A stretch of 36,955 nt of DNA from a virus. Below the pieces are notes generated by a model. It had not been told where the DNA came from. It saw only the letters and a program-made list of their open reading frames with translations, and did no database searches. The DNA is taken from IMG/VR virus record IMGVR_UViG_3300032213_000917, positions 1 through 36,955 of that record; one strand, written 5' to 3'. The stretch's first letter is position 1, and every line of letters begins with the position of its first letter. The translations under genes were made by a program, and so were the position numbers. Of this stretch, positions 22,549 to 30,796 are shown piece after piece.

Positions 22549-24737
22549 TATCTACCTGTGACTCTTAATACTGTTTCTAATGATTTATTTATTTGGTAAC
22601 CCGTTTGTGTCGATGTAATTGAACCTGTAAGGTCAATAGATAAACGAACAGTTTGTGCCGAATAAGAAGAACCTCCATAGGCATAATTCATTCCACTTGC
22701 TTTTTGAGGAATACTTTGTGTCGGTGAAGTTGGTGCTGGAGATGTTTTTGATAATTGATTAGCAGTACCTTTCATTAATCCTCCCAAAGCCATTAAAGCT
22801 AAACCACCTGCCAAACCTGCCGCAGCCCCAAATGGAGTAAACATACCTGATATAAATGCTTGAATACCAATCATGATTTTAGATGCCATTGCAACACCCA
22901 TACCAATCTTAATAAACATATCTCCTAATGCAGAAAGTATAGAAATACCAAAACTTTTAATTGCATCTCCTGCTCCTGCACCTTCTCCTATACTAATAAA
23001 CATATTAGCAAAAGAAGATGTAGTTACTTGAGTAAATTCTTCAATGGTACTTCTTATTGAATCTCCTAAATTTATAAAAGTATTTTTAATTTTATCAGCA
23101 AAATATTGGGCATCACTTAATGCAATTTGCATACCTGAGCTAAACTTTTGAAGTTGCTCTTTTGTCAATGCTTTTCCTAACATACCTCCTTCCATTCCTG
23201 GAAGTGGCTTAATTAATCTTGCTATGGCATTAAACTTTTCAGCCTCAATTTCTCCAATAAGTTGAGCCTCTTTAACTAAGAATGTTCTTGTAATGTCAAT
23301 TGTATCAACACCATATTTATTAAACTCTGCTTTTTGCTTTTCAAATGAATCTCTTAAATCAGCTAACTTTTTTCTATTGCCATCTAATCCAATATTATTC
23401 ATTTCAGCAACTGCATCTTTACTTACTTGAATAAGTCTTTTTACATGGCTACCAAAATCTTTACTTTGAAAATCAAGTCCAGGAATAACTTCTACCTTTT
23501 CTGTCTTTTTCTTTTCTACTCCTACTTTACTTGGTGTTGTACTAAATCCTGTCGCTTTAGATTGGTCTATCTCAGGCATTTTAACCTTAGAAGCATTATC
23601 TATTTTTGTAAATTTACCTACTAACCATTCAATAGCATCACCAAGTATCTTTACATTTTTAAATGAATTTAAAACCGCAACAGACATATTATAAAAAAAG
23701 TCTCTTATAGGTTGACCAGCTTTCATAACAAAATTAAACATCGTAGCTAAGCCCTCAAAAGCATTAACTAATGCAATTATAATATTGCCTAATAAACCAA
23801 ATAATATTTTTAAATTATCAACTAAATAACTTAAAGCCTGTACTACATTTTTATTGTTTTCAAATGCTGATTTAATGTCGTTCATTGTCTTTACAACACT
23901 AACCGCTAAATCATTTAAATTAAAAGCATCTGCTAAACCATCTCCAATATCAGCTAATGCAAAAGTTACACTTTCTGACAACTTATTAAATGCACCTTGT
24001 AATGTTTGTGATTGCTTTTCAGCCATTCCAAAAAATTGACCACCTTCAGAAGTAGCTTTATTAAAAGCATCTGCAACATCTTGAACACTAATTTGTCCAT
24101 CGTGCATCTTCTTAGTCAATGTTGCCATCGACTCTCCTGTAGCATCAGAAATTGCTTTTAACGGATTAAATCCTGCGTTAATCATTTGACGAGCCTCTTG
24201 ACCCATTAAACGACCTGCCGCATTTACTTGACCAAATGCTAAAGCTAATCTTCCAAATCTATCTGCATTACCACCCGAAACATCACCTAACATTCTTGTT
24301 ATAGGTGTTACTTGTTCGGCAGTTAATCCATATTGTAATAATGTTTGAGCCCCCTTAGTAATGTCTTGAAATTGCATCGGGGATGCTAATGCTTGTGCCT
24401 TTAATGAGGCAAGCATATCTTTTGCGGTTTTAGCATTACCTGTAAATACCTCAAAAGCAACTGATATTTGTTCTAATTCCGCAGCGGTTGTTAAAGCTGC
24501 CTTACCAATTCCAAAAACTGCACTAACAATACCAGCAGTAGTCAATGCCATACCCATACTACTAAAAGCAGCAGATATAGCCTTGGAAGTATCTCCCATG
24601 CTATTGCTAATCTGTTGCCCACTTCTTTGGGTTGTATTTGCTAATGATGACAATTGCGTTGAAAGCATATTTAGCTTTTTCATCGCATCATCTACATCAG
24701 CACCAATTTTTATAAAAAACTCATTGGTTTCTGCCAT
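22548..24737 (-). CDS. Tape measure protein
   Basis: 729 aa. The N-terminal domain (residues ~85-290: ELEQISVAFEVFTGNAKTAK; LLQYGLTAEQVTPITRMLGD; MGQEARQMINAGFNPLKAIS; MHDGQISVQDVADAFNKAT) is the tape-measure domain TMP_3. Hydrophobic segments at ~300-330 and ~620-670 suit membrane insertion during DNA ejection. It sets the tail length and forms the ejection channel. It is preceded by the frameshifted chaperone pair, as in other siphoviruses. The length implies a tail of about 100 nm if ~0.15 nm per residue applies (inference). Confidence 0.92.
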   Translation of the reverse strand: MAETNEFFIKIGADVDDAMKKLNMLSTQLSSLANTTQRSGQQISNSMGDTSKAISAAFSSMGMALTTAGIVSAVFGIGKAALTTAAELEQISVAFEVFTGNAKTAKDMLASLKAQALASPMQFQDITKGAQTLLQYGLTAEQVTPITRMLGDVSGGNADRFGRLALAFGQVNAAGRLMGQEARQMINAGFNPLKAISDATGESMATLTKKMHDGQISVQDVADAFNKATSEGGQFFGMAEKQSQTLQGAFNKLSESVTFALADIGDGLADAFNLNDLAVSVVKTMNDIKSAFENNKNVVQALSYLVDNLKILFGLLGNIIIALVNAFEGLATMFNFVMKAGQPIRDFFYNMSVAVLNSFKNVKILGDAIEWLVGKFTKIDNASKVKMPEIDQSKATGFSTTPSKVGVEKKKTEKVEVIPGLDFQSKDFGSHVKRLIQVSKDAVAEMNNIGLDGNRKKLADLRDSFEKQKAEFNKYGVDTIDITRTFLVKEAQLIGEIEAEKFNAIARLIKPLPGMEGGMLGKALTKEQLQKFSSGMQIALSDAQYFADKIKNTFINLGDSIRSTIEEFTQVTTSSFANMFISIGEGAGAGDAIKSFGISILSALGDMFIKIGMGVAMASKIMIGIQAFISGMFTPFGAAAGLAGGLALMALGGLMKGTANQLSKTSPAPTSPTQSIPQKASGMNYAYGGSSYSAQTVRLSIDLTGSITSTQTGYQINKSLETVLRVTGR

Positions 24738-24979
24738 TACTCTATTGTATTAAGCCAATTTTTTACTATATCATCCGAAAGATACTCTTTTTCTTTTGTT
24801 TTCTCAAAGTCCTTATGTATGTCATCAATCCACAATGGAATTAAATCTTTTGGTTGTTTTGCCTCTTTGCCTCCCATTGCCGCTAATGAAGCCCACATAA
24901 TTCTTCTTGTGGAATCTAATAGTTCGGCTTTTCTAAACTCATAACCATATTCATAATCTACAAATTCAGAAAATGTCAT
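24737..24979 (-). CDS. Tail assembly chaperone, T part (made by -1 frameshift)
   Basis: 80 codons from its first ATG, but the open frame extends upstream through VTITWNNVLSRINRTGLKPW to the A9 run at 25052-25060. There a -1 slip joins it to the G protein as a ~227-aa GT fusion. Features: MTFSEFVDYEYGYEFRKAEL and LIPLWIDDI. By analogy with lambda gpG/gpGT, the fusion chaperones the tape measure and recruits tail tube protein. Independent initiation at its internal ATG is less likely. One-base overlap with the tape measure start. Confidence 0.8.
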   Translation of the reverse strand: MTFSEFVDYEYGYEFRKAELLDSTRRIMWASLAAMGGKEAKQPKDLIPLWIDDIHKDFEKTKEKEYLSDDIVKNWLNTIE

Positions 24980-25041
24980 TCGTTTCCATTCCCATGGTTT
25001 AAGTCCTGTTCTATTAATTCTTGAAAGGACATTATTCCAAG

Positions 25042-25419
25042 TTATTGTAACTTTTTTTTTACCTCTTTTTGCTTTGGTGCATCTAAATCGTTTGGCATTA
25101 AATCTTTAGTAAGCCATTCAACAACAGTCATTACTTGAGTTTGCATTAACCATTTAGTTGCAATCATTCTTGCTTTTTTAATCTTAATTAAAATCTCATC
25201 AGCCTCCTCATCCTTGTCATTGCAATACAACCAATACAAATGACCACTTAACATCATATCTCTTGTAACATCAATTAATTTTGATGGATTTTCACCATAT
25301 TCTTGAATGTTAACAAGGTCATTAAAATCACCACCTAATTCTTTTACATAAACATCGTTTATGCAACCAAGTGAAAAGTCAAAGTTAATTTTCTTTCCTT
25401 CAAATGTAATTGTTCTCAT
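25042..25419 (-). CDS. Tail assembly chaperone, G part
   Basis: 125 aa from the ATG at 25419 (MRTITFEGKKINFDFSLGCI). This start is chosen because it follows the A-rich leader cacaaacacaaaaaca. A longer frame up to 25473 would add a poor, leader-encoded sequence. The body is helical (VTRDMMLSGHLYWLYCNDKD; IATKWLMQTQVMTVVEWL). The end ...EVKKKLQ contains the slippery A9 followed by G. It is the normal-frame member of the pair placed between tail tube and tape measure. Confidence 0.8.
   Translation of the reverse strand: MRTITFEGKKINFDFSLGCINDVYVKELGGDFNDLVNIQEYGENPSKLIDVTRDMMLSGHLYWLYCNDKDEEADEILIKIKKARMIATKWLMQTQVMTVVEWLTKDLMPNDLDAPKQKEVKKKLQ
25052..25060 (-). promoter_or_regulatory. Slippery site for -1 frameshift
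   Basis: Minus strand GTA AAA AAA AAG in frame 0. A shift of -1 on the A9 run reads GTA AAA AAA AAA GTT ACA ATA and continues without a stop for about 30 codons to the T-part ATG and on to 24737. The heptamer A AAA AAG is the best-known bacterial -1 slippery sequence. Confidence 0.85.
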
Positions 25420-25495
25420 TGTTTTTGTGTTTGTGTTTAAAGCAAAAAGGGCAGGAATTAATTCCCACCCCAAATGTAATCAAAAATTGTGATTA

Positions 25496-25930
25496 TTAAG
25501 CACCTGGTACTACACCTTTACCTAATGGGCCTGTACCCACTAATTTGATGTCACAAGTAGCAATTGTTTGGTCTGCTGATTTAACAGGCTCAGACTCAAT
25601 GTATGCTTGACCATACAAAGTAGTGTCAGTTGCAGTAGAAGTCTTAAATGTAACGTGTAATTCAGTTTGGTCTAACCAAGCAGTCAACAACGCATCATAA
25701 GTGTAAGTTGTAGTAGGGTCAGCATAGTCTAATAATACTGTTGCTGACAATCCCCATGACTTACGACCAGGAATTTGTGTTTTCCATGCACCACTATCTT
25801 TGCTTGAAGTTTCAATCATTGCAGTTGAAAGTTCAATATCGCAAGAAGTTTCGTTTGTTAATAATTTACCGCCTGCTCCAGCAGTACCACCGATATAGAT
25901 TCTTAAATCTGTTCCTTTTACTAATGCCAT
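25496..25930 (-). CDS. Major tail (tube) protein
   Basis: 144 aa. MALVKGTDLRIYIGGTAGAG, CDIELSTAMIETSSKDSGAW, PGRKSWGLSATVLLDY and TFKTSTATDTTLYGQAYIES follow the pattern of TP901-1-like tail tube proteins: an N-terminal strand pair, the S-T-x-M-I-E-T-S-S-K-D loop and a beta sandwich. It polymerises into the tail tube around the tape measure. It is placed between the tail terminator and the chaperones, as expected. Confidence 0.85.
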   Translation of the reverse strand: MALVKGTDLRIYIGGTAGAGGKLLTNETSCDIELSTAMIETSSKDSGAWKTQIPGRKSWGLSATVLLDYADPTTTYTYDALLTAWLDQTELHVTFKTSTATDTTLYGQAYIESEPVKSADQTIATCDIKLVGTGPLGKGVVPGA

Positions 25931-25937
25931 TTTATTT

Positions 25938-26381
25938 TTAATTTAATTGATTTAATAATTGACTAAATATTATGCTTTCTTCAACTTGCCAACCTGTTGG
26001 CAATTGTAATATTAATGAATTTGTTTGATATTCACAATTGATGACTTGCCAAGTTGTAAGGTACTGAGATATACCATAAGTTGAGTTAGAAGTTATAATT
26101 CTTGCAATTGCAAGGTTAGATATATCATTAACCTCTTTCTTTCCGCCTTCTTCAGAAGTATATCTTTGAATAACGCTAACTTCAATTGTAGTATCTCTCA
26201 TAAATGTATCTTTTGAACGTTCTCCACGAGACAATTGATTACCTAAAATAATAACAGGATAAAGTGCTTCAGATGGCACTATCTCATCATAAACACCAAC
26301 TGCTTGACCATTATAAGTAATGCCACTTAATGCCTGATAATAAGCCTTCCTTAAATCATATGCACAATCTCTATTTATCAT
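25938..26381 (-). CDS. Tail terminator / tail completion protein
   Basis: 147 aa. AYDLRKAYYQALSGITYNGQ, GVYDEIVPSEALYPVIILGN, TTIEVSVIQRYTSEEGGKKE and NDISNLAIARI match the DUF3168/gpU-type tail terminator pattern: an N-terminal helix, a strand with P-Y-V-I-L, then the charged V-x-x-I-x-x-x-A segment. It caps the finished tail tube and joins it to the head. Position between the gp10-like protein and the tube protein supports this. It overlaps the preceding gene by 4 bases. Confidence 0.75.
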   Translation of the reverse strand: MINRDCAYDLRKAYYQALSGITYNGQAVGVYDEIVPSEALYPVIILGNQLSRGERSKDTFMRDTTIEVSVIQRYTSEEGGKKEVNDISNLAIARIITSNSTYGISQYLTTWQVINCEYQTNSLILQLPTGWQVEESIIFSQLLNQLN

Positions 26382-26818
26382 TTCAATATATTTTTTAACA
26401 TCGTAGTTGTTTTTCTTGCTAATCTTTTTCTTGCAATAATATAATTATGTAAGAAATATTTTTTAGGTCTATTACCACCTTTTTTTAAACCATTAGTTTT
26501 AAACTTATAAGCAAAATCTACAAACTCATTATATTCTCCGTTTAAATTAACCTTATTACCCGTTCCAAATTCTTGATAAGGGGCATATTTAGCAGTAAAT
26601 CCAATTTGCTCAGAATAGAAATTGGTAAATGTTTGTGTTTTTCTATATTGAGAACCCACTAACCATCTTGAATCTACAGGTGCATCTCTGTGTGATGTTT
26701 TTTCAATAAAGTCTGCTTCTTTAATAATATTATCCTCAAGTTCGTTCTGAAGTCTATCTTTAGCACGATTGATTCTATTTACCATTAAATTAAGGCCATC
26801 AAATTGAAATTTAATCAC
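26378..26818 (-). CDS. HK97 gp10-like neck / tail completion protein
   Basis: 146 aa. IKEADFIEKTSHRDAPVDSR, WLVGSQYRK, FTAKYAPYQEFGTG and RPKKYFLHNYIIARKRL are the usual gp10 signature: helix A-x-x-A-P-V-D-T/S-G/R-x-L, Y-A-x-Y-x-E-F-G-T-G, and a C-terminal P-x-F-x-x-P-like helix. It belongs to the head-tail joining set. It overlaps the next gene by 4 bases and the previous one by 8 bases. Confidence 0.8.
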   Translation of the reverse strand: MIKFQFDGLNLMVNRINRAKDRLQNELEDNIIKEADFIEKTSHRDAPVDSRWLVGSQYRKTQTFTNFYSEQIGFTAKYAPYQEFGTGNKVNLNGEYNEFVDFAYKFKTNGLKKGGNRPKKYFLHNYIIARKRLARKTTTMLKNILK

Positions 26819-27161
26819 GTCTTCTTGCTGCTTTAAAAGTTATGTGTTTTTTGGTAAAATCAGAATCCATGATATTGGATATTGCATACTCAATACCATT
26901 AACCTCTAAAATATCAGTTGTTCTAGGTATAAACTCAGCACGGTATCTCATCTTTCCTTCAAAGGATTGATTTGTAGCAAAGTTGCCACTCTCAATGTTT
27001 CTAATACCTCCGTAGTTACCATAGAACGAACTGGTTTCCGCAAAGTAAATACTTGTCGTATAACTTGAATACGTTAACCCACTCAAGCCACCTGCCCCAT
27101 CTGAGGTGGCAGACAACTTGCGTTTAAATGTTCCTTTAATTCTATTTAGCTTATTATACAT
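26811..27161 (-). CDS. Head closure protein (SPP1 gp16-like)
   Basis: 116 aa. KRKLSATSDGAGGLSGLTYS, FEGKMRYRAEF and DILEVNGIEYAISNIMD fit the small beta-barrel head-closure/adaptor family: an N-terminal strand with D-G-x-G-G, M-R-Y-R near the middle, and the D-x-I-x-x-x-G-x-x-Y-x-I strand. It closes the connector after packaging. It overlaps both neighbours by 8 bases. Confidence 0.75.
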   Translation of the reverse strand: MYNKLNRIKGTFKRKLSATSDGAGGLSGLTYSSYTTSIYFAETSSFYGNYGGIRNIESGNFATNQSFEGKMRYRAEFIPRTTDILEVNGIEYAISNIMDSDFTKKHITFKAARRRD

Positions 27162-27687
27162 ACATTGGGCGATAATGTCTGATTCTATCTTTTACCTCTT
27201 TTAAAGCCAATCTTTTATCTTGTACCGTGTCATCGTAATCAACTGCTACAATGTCTAAGATAGCATTCTTTAAGTCAGCAGGAAGGGAAGTATATCCAGC
27301 AGTATATGTAATAACAATACCTGATGCCGAATAAGCACTAAATTTAGTTGAATCAAAACTTTTTGTATAATCTGTTAAAACTACTAAATCAGAATCAGTC
27401 ACCGAAATAACAGATTGAACAGGGGTAAAAGCTAATTCAACTGTACCATTAATCTCAACATAAGATTGTTTAACAGTTTTAGTCTTCAAAGCCTTTTGAG
27501 TAAATAATTCTACTTCTCTAAAAGCAGATTTAAGCAACTCGGTAATCTTTGCATCATCATCACTAAAATCCACATTGATATGGGCTTTTGCCTCAGATAA
27601 TGGAATTATCGTGGTAACTGCAATACTATCCGTTACAACAGTCAAATCCATTCCTTGGGTTCTGACTGATTCTAATTCGTAAGACAT
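27154..27687 (-). CDS. Head-tail connector (gp6-like)
   Basis: 177 aa. Helical N-terminus with IPLSEAKAHINVDFSDDDAK and ITELLKSAFREVELFTQKAL, then strands and ILDIVAVDYDD: the classic pattern of the HK97 gp6-like connector (L-x-x-A-K-x-x-L-x-x-x-x-x-D-D ... I-x-x-x-x-x-x-A-x-x-x-x-E). It forms a ring under the portal. It is correctly placed between capsid and closure genes. Confidence 0.85.
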   Translation of the reverse strand: MSYELESVRTQGMDLTVVTDSIAVTTIIPLSEAKAHINVDFSDDDAKITELLKSAFREVELFTQKALKTKTVKQSYVEINGTVELAFTPVQSVISVTDSDLVVLTDYTKSFDSTKFSAYSASGIVITYTAGYTSLPADLKNAILDIVAVDYDDTVQDKRLALKEVKDRIRHYRPMYV

Positions 27688-27884
27688 TATTTCTTCTTAT
27701 AAGATGGTTTTACAACTTTGTTTTCTTCGGGTTGAATAACATCATCACTTGCAATGATTTGAACAAAATTACGAGCATTTAATAAATCTCCTCTTTCTTT
27801 GTCCACTTTCCATTCATCCCCTGGATTTCTCATAACATTTTCTACTAAGTCATGAAATAATAAAATACATTTTACCGTTACCAT
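27687..27884 (-). CDS. Small phage head-region protein
   Basis: 65 aa (MVTVKCILLFHDLVENVMRN ... VKPSYKKK). The pattern L-x-x-x-G-D-E-W-x-V-x-x-x-R-x-x-x-L resembles short proteins coded between capsid and connector in many siphoviruses. Those proteins have no proven function. Tail Lys-rich. It overlaps the connector start by one base. It is the first gene after the terminator hairpin. Confidence 0.6.
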   Translation of the reverse strand: MVTVKCILLFHDLVENVMRNPGDEWKVDKERGDLLNARNFVQIIASDDVIQPEENKVVKPSYKKK

Positions 27885-27903
27885 ATCTTTTTATGTTTAG
27901 GAT

Positions 27904-27941
27904 TTAAAAAATAAGCCTACTGTTCCAATGGGAAGTAGGCT
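27904..27941 (-). terminator. Intra-operon terminator / attenuator after major capsid gene
   Basis: On the minus strand: AGCCTACT, a 12-nt loop, AGTAGGCT, then TATTTTTT. The perfect 8-bp stem (27934-27941 with 27914-27921) plus U tract lies 26 bases after the capsid stop, in the middle of the late operon. It probably acts as a partial terminator or mRNA 3' stabiliser that raises capsid expression over downstream genes. Confidence 0.8.
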
Positions 27942-27966
27942 CATAATTCTCAAATTTAATTATTTA

Positions 27967-29148
27967 CTAAGAAGTTGCAAAAGAACCTTTTCTCATTGCG
28001 TTAGCAAAGTAGATAGGTAATGCGATAGACTCCTCAACACGAACAGTTACCAAGTTCTTAGTGAAGTTATCACCATCTTCGTAAGCAAATTCAGTCATGA
28101 TGTTATCTTCGAACAACAACTCAGCAGCCTTATTGAAATCTCCAACCATAAATGTGTTAGCAGTTACGATGTCAGTAGAGATAATTGGCACACCAGCGAT
28201 AGTCATACGTTGTCCAGTCAACAATGATGGGTGAGAATAACCTGCACCTGATTCTTTGTTGATTAACAATTCCATCTCATCAATAGGGTTAACCATGATA
28301 GCAGATGGAGCAAATTTAGCAGCTTTCAATTGAGCAATTGAGTTAGCTAATTTATCCCAACGATTAGAAGCGATAGTTACAGTTCCTGATGGAACGTAAG
28401 TAGTTGCTGACTCATAAAGACCTGCGAAAGCAGAAGTTCCTGCGTAATCATACAAGTTAGTATCTTCAACATCTAACAAATCGTTAACCATTTGAGTAGA
28501 AACAAATGATTGCAACCATACCAAACGAGATAACATTTGCTTAGAAATCTTTGCGTAAGCAGCGATAGTCTTAGGAGTTACCTCAGAGATTGTGAAATCG
28601 TAATCAACTTGAGCCTTAGAAGCACCTTCAGTTTGGATAGCAGCACCACCTTCTGAACCAGTTTTCTTAGCATACTTAAATACACCATTTTGCTCGATAG
28701 TAGAAGTACGCAAGATATCACGCAAGTGAATTTGGCGAAGTGGGTCAGTCAAGATTACATTAGATAATCCAGCAATTTTAGTAGCCCAGTCAGCACCAAT
28801 GTTAGCAGTAAGGTTCATGTCACCTACGGCTTTCAAGTTCATTCCGAAAGCAGCATCACGGCGTTGTCCCAAAGCCTTAAATTTCTCAGCATTAGCTTCA
28901 AAAGCCTTAGCCAACATATTTTCCTTCTTAGCAGGGTTGTTGTTCTTAGCATCTAAGATAAAGTCAGTCATTGACTTCTCAACAGTTCCTAATTTCTCCT
29001 CGAAAGAAGCTAAACGAGCACCTGCATTCTTAGTCTCTGAAATTAAGTCTTCAAGACCTAATCCTTCCATCTCACGACCAACACCTTTTTGAATCATTTC
29101 GTTGATGTCGGATTTTACCTCCTCAACAATTTTTTTAATATCCTCCAT
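27967..29148 (-). CDS. Major capsid protein, HK97 fold
   Basis: 393 aa. The N-terminal ~105 residues are a charged coiled-coil delta domain (KKIVEEVKSDINEMIQKGVG ... DFILDAKNNNPAKKE), normally removed by the prohead protease. The shell domain follows (GGAAIQTEGASKAQVDYDFT; VTPKTIAAYAKISKQML; DTNLYDYAG; FAPSAIMVNPIDEMELLI; AGVPIISTDIV; FMVGDF; TVRVEESIALPIYFANAM). Hundreds of copies form the icosahedral head. It is adjacent to the protease, with one-base overlap, and followed by an attenuator hairpin. Confidence 0.95.
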   Translation of the reverse strand: MEDIKKIVEEVKSDINEMIQKGVGREMEGLGLEDLISETKNAGARLASFEEKLGTVEKSMTDFILDAKNNNPAKKENMLAKAFEANAEKFKALGQRRDAAFGMNLKAVGDMNLTANIGADWATKIAGLSNVILTDPLRQIHLRDILRTSTIEQNGVFKYAKKTGSEGGAAIQTEGASKAQVDYDFTISEVTPKTIAAYAKISKQMLSRLVWLQSFVSTQMVNDLLDVEDTNLYDYAGTSAFAGLYESATTYVPSGTVTIASNRWDKLANSIAQLKAAKFAPSAIMVNPIDEMELLINKESGAGYSHPSLLTGQRMTIAGVPIISTDIVTANTFMVGDFNKAAELLFEDNIMTEFAYEDGDNFTKNLVTVRVEESIALPIYFANAMRKGSFATS

Positions 29149-29873
29149 TATTTAAACGAGTTTTTAAGTTGTAATAAAAATTCTAATTGGTTTTTGCGTT
29201 CAATCTCCGCTGGGTCAATGGGCTCAGGAGTGGGTTCATTCGACTCCCGCTTTTCATCGACTAACTTCAACATTTCCGACTTTATAAAGTTATACTCTAT
29301 TTCTAACAATTCATAAGTTTCATCCTTCAAATTTCCTTTGCGGAGATTCTTATAAAGTTTATCGTATCTATCTAATAATAAATTCTTGTCTAATGTCTTT
29401 AAACCAATAAATGGTGTATCAGGATTAGCTGCCCAAAGCACAGAACTTATTTCAAATAATTTTACCTCTTGTATTTCGTAGTAAGGAGTTTTACCTTTTT
29501 CTTCTACTTTACTTTCTTTGATTGTAGAGAAACCAATTGAGTGTTGATTGATTAAACCTTCTTCATAAAGTTTTAATGTATCCTCACCCGCTTCAGTATC
29601 TACAATCTTTGCTTCAAAGTATAAGCCATAATTATCTTCTTTAAGAAGTGTTGGCTTACCGTTAACCTTTGAAGTATCGTGGTCATGTAAGAACCAAATC
29701 TCGTTCTTTCCCTCAGGCCCACGTTCCTTAATGGTCTTAGAAAATGCCCCTGGCATAATCATATCCCCATGAAGGTCAATATTACCAAACTTAGCGGCAT
29801 AACCCATTACGATTCTGCGTTCTAAGTCTAAATCGGTAACCTCGGCAAATGATTTTATTTTATAATCTCTCAT
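29148..29873 (-). CDS. HK97-type prohead protease (S78)
   Basis: 241 aa. RRIVMGYAAKFGNIDLHGDM, IMPGAF, WFLHDHD (catalytic His), INQHSIGFS (catalytic Ser in H-S-x-G-F) and KLFEISSVLWAANPDTP (E-I-S-x-V-x-x-A-N-P) are all present in order. The protease cuts the delta domain from the capsid and itself during maturation. The C-terminal ~70 residues are helical and could act as an extra scaffold. It lies between the gpF-like gene and the major capsid gene. Confidence 0.93.
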   Translation of the reverse strand: MRDYKIKSFAEVTDLDLERRIVMGYAAKFGNIDLHGDMIMPGAFSKTIKERGPEGKNEIWFLHDHDTSKVNGKPTLLKEDNYGLYFEAKIVDTEAGEDTLKLYEEGLINQHSIGFSTIKESKVEEKGKTPYYEIQEVKLFEISSVLWAANPDTPFIGLKTLDKNLLLDRYDKLYKNLRKGNLKDETYELLEIEYNFIKSEMLKLVDEKRESNEPTPEPIDPAEIERKNQLEFLLQLKNSFK

Positions 29874-29925
29874 ATCGTATTCAATCTATGCAAATATAAT
29901 AAAAATTAATAACTACCAAATATTT

Positions 29926-30660
29926 CTAAATGTACATCAAACCACAACGACAATTAACAACCTCTTGTGCAGGAGCATTTCCATCACCAGGAGCACTCAT
30001 TAAACTACCCCCAACAAGGAATAGTTCTTTACTGCCAATAGCAGGATAATCTGCCATTGCATTATGTGATGGTCTTTCCTTGCCATCAAGAGTTACTATC
30101 CATTTCTTTTTTAATTCTCGGCCTTGAACATTAGCCCAAACACCACTTGCAAGATTCATGATTCTTGTCGTTTCAGTTCTTGCAATCGTTTGGCTTCTAA
30201 TAATGTTCTTTTGTGTCAAATAAAGACCGAGTAGAGTAATGATAGCAGCAGTTGGGATACCTTGCGAAACCTTGTCATCTACAAATCGTTTAATGTCACT
30301 TTTAATCGTGTTTATAATTCCTAAAACAATAAAAAACTCGGTAATGTTAGCAAAGAATCCTAAAAGAAACAAAAGCCATGTTTCATCAAACAAATCACCT
30401 TCCGCTTTCTTTTGGATAGAATCCATAAACTCACCTTGCTTTAACCCAAACTTTGTATAGGCATCTTTTAAAATGCCCATCATCCATCTTTCGTTAAAAT
30501 GATTTGTAATATGAAATGTTTGAGGACTTCTGCCTTCTAATGACTTAATGTATGCTTTTGTTTCTGCACCTAATTTGGTTTGGATATAAGCAAACAATCC
30601 TCTTTCGTTAATGTCGTGCTTTCTTCTCCAAGCAACACGATACATTTCTTCGTTTACCAT
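29926..30660 (-). CDS. Mu gpF-like minor head protein
   Basis: 244 aa. The C-terminal domain has IARTETTRIMNLASG, KKWIVTLDGKERPSHNAM (D-G-K-x-R-P-S-H), and NCRCGLMYI, the signature of the phage Mu gpF/SPP1 gp7 family. These are minor head proteins associated with the portal and ejected DNA. Residues ~93-150 are hydrophobic (WLLFLLGFFANITEFFIVLG; AAIITLLGLYL), which is unusual for the family and suggests membrane contact. The upstream 46-aa gene overlaps by 7 bases. Confidence 0.85.
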   Translation of the reverse strand: MVNEEMYRVAWRRKHDINERGLFAYIQTKLGAETKAYIKSLEGRSPQTFHITNHFNERWMMGILKDAYTKFGLKQGEFMDSIQKKAEGDLFDETWLLFLLGFFANITEFFIVLGIINTIKSDIKRFVDDKVSQGIPTAAIITLLGLYLTQKNIIRSQTIARTETTRIMNLASGVWANVQGRELKKKWIVTLDGKERPSHNAMADYPAIGSKELFLVGGSLMSAPGDGNAPAQEVVNCRCGLMYI

Positions 30661-30794
30661 TTCTTGTCTTTAAAGATGCGTTCAATCTTCTTTCGGTCAG
30701 AGTCCTTCTTGTAATCCATGTACGAAGAAAAGACTCCAAACCAAAAAATGCTTGTAAGTGAAATTGCAGTTACTATTGTTTCAATTAAATCCAT
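30654..30794 (-). CDS. Small single-span membrane protein in head operon
   Basis: 46 aa (MDLIETIVTAISLTSIFWFG ... KKIERIFKDKKW). One hydrophobic span at residues ~4-24 and a basic cytoplasmic tail. It starts 2 bases after the portal stop and overlaps the gpF-like gene by 7 bases, so it fills the only gap between the two. Conserved tiny membrane proteins in this place have no known function. Confidence 0.65.
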   Translation of the reverse strand: MDLIETIVTAISLTSIFWFGVFSSYMDYKKDSDRKKIERIFKDKKW

Positions 30795-30796
30795 AT

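Noticed and set aside
28799-29092. Plus-strand frame of 97 codons inside the major capsid gene
   Set aside because: Antisense shadow of a strongly supported gene, with no initiation context.
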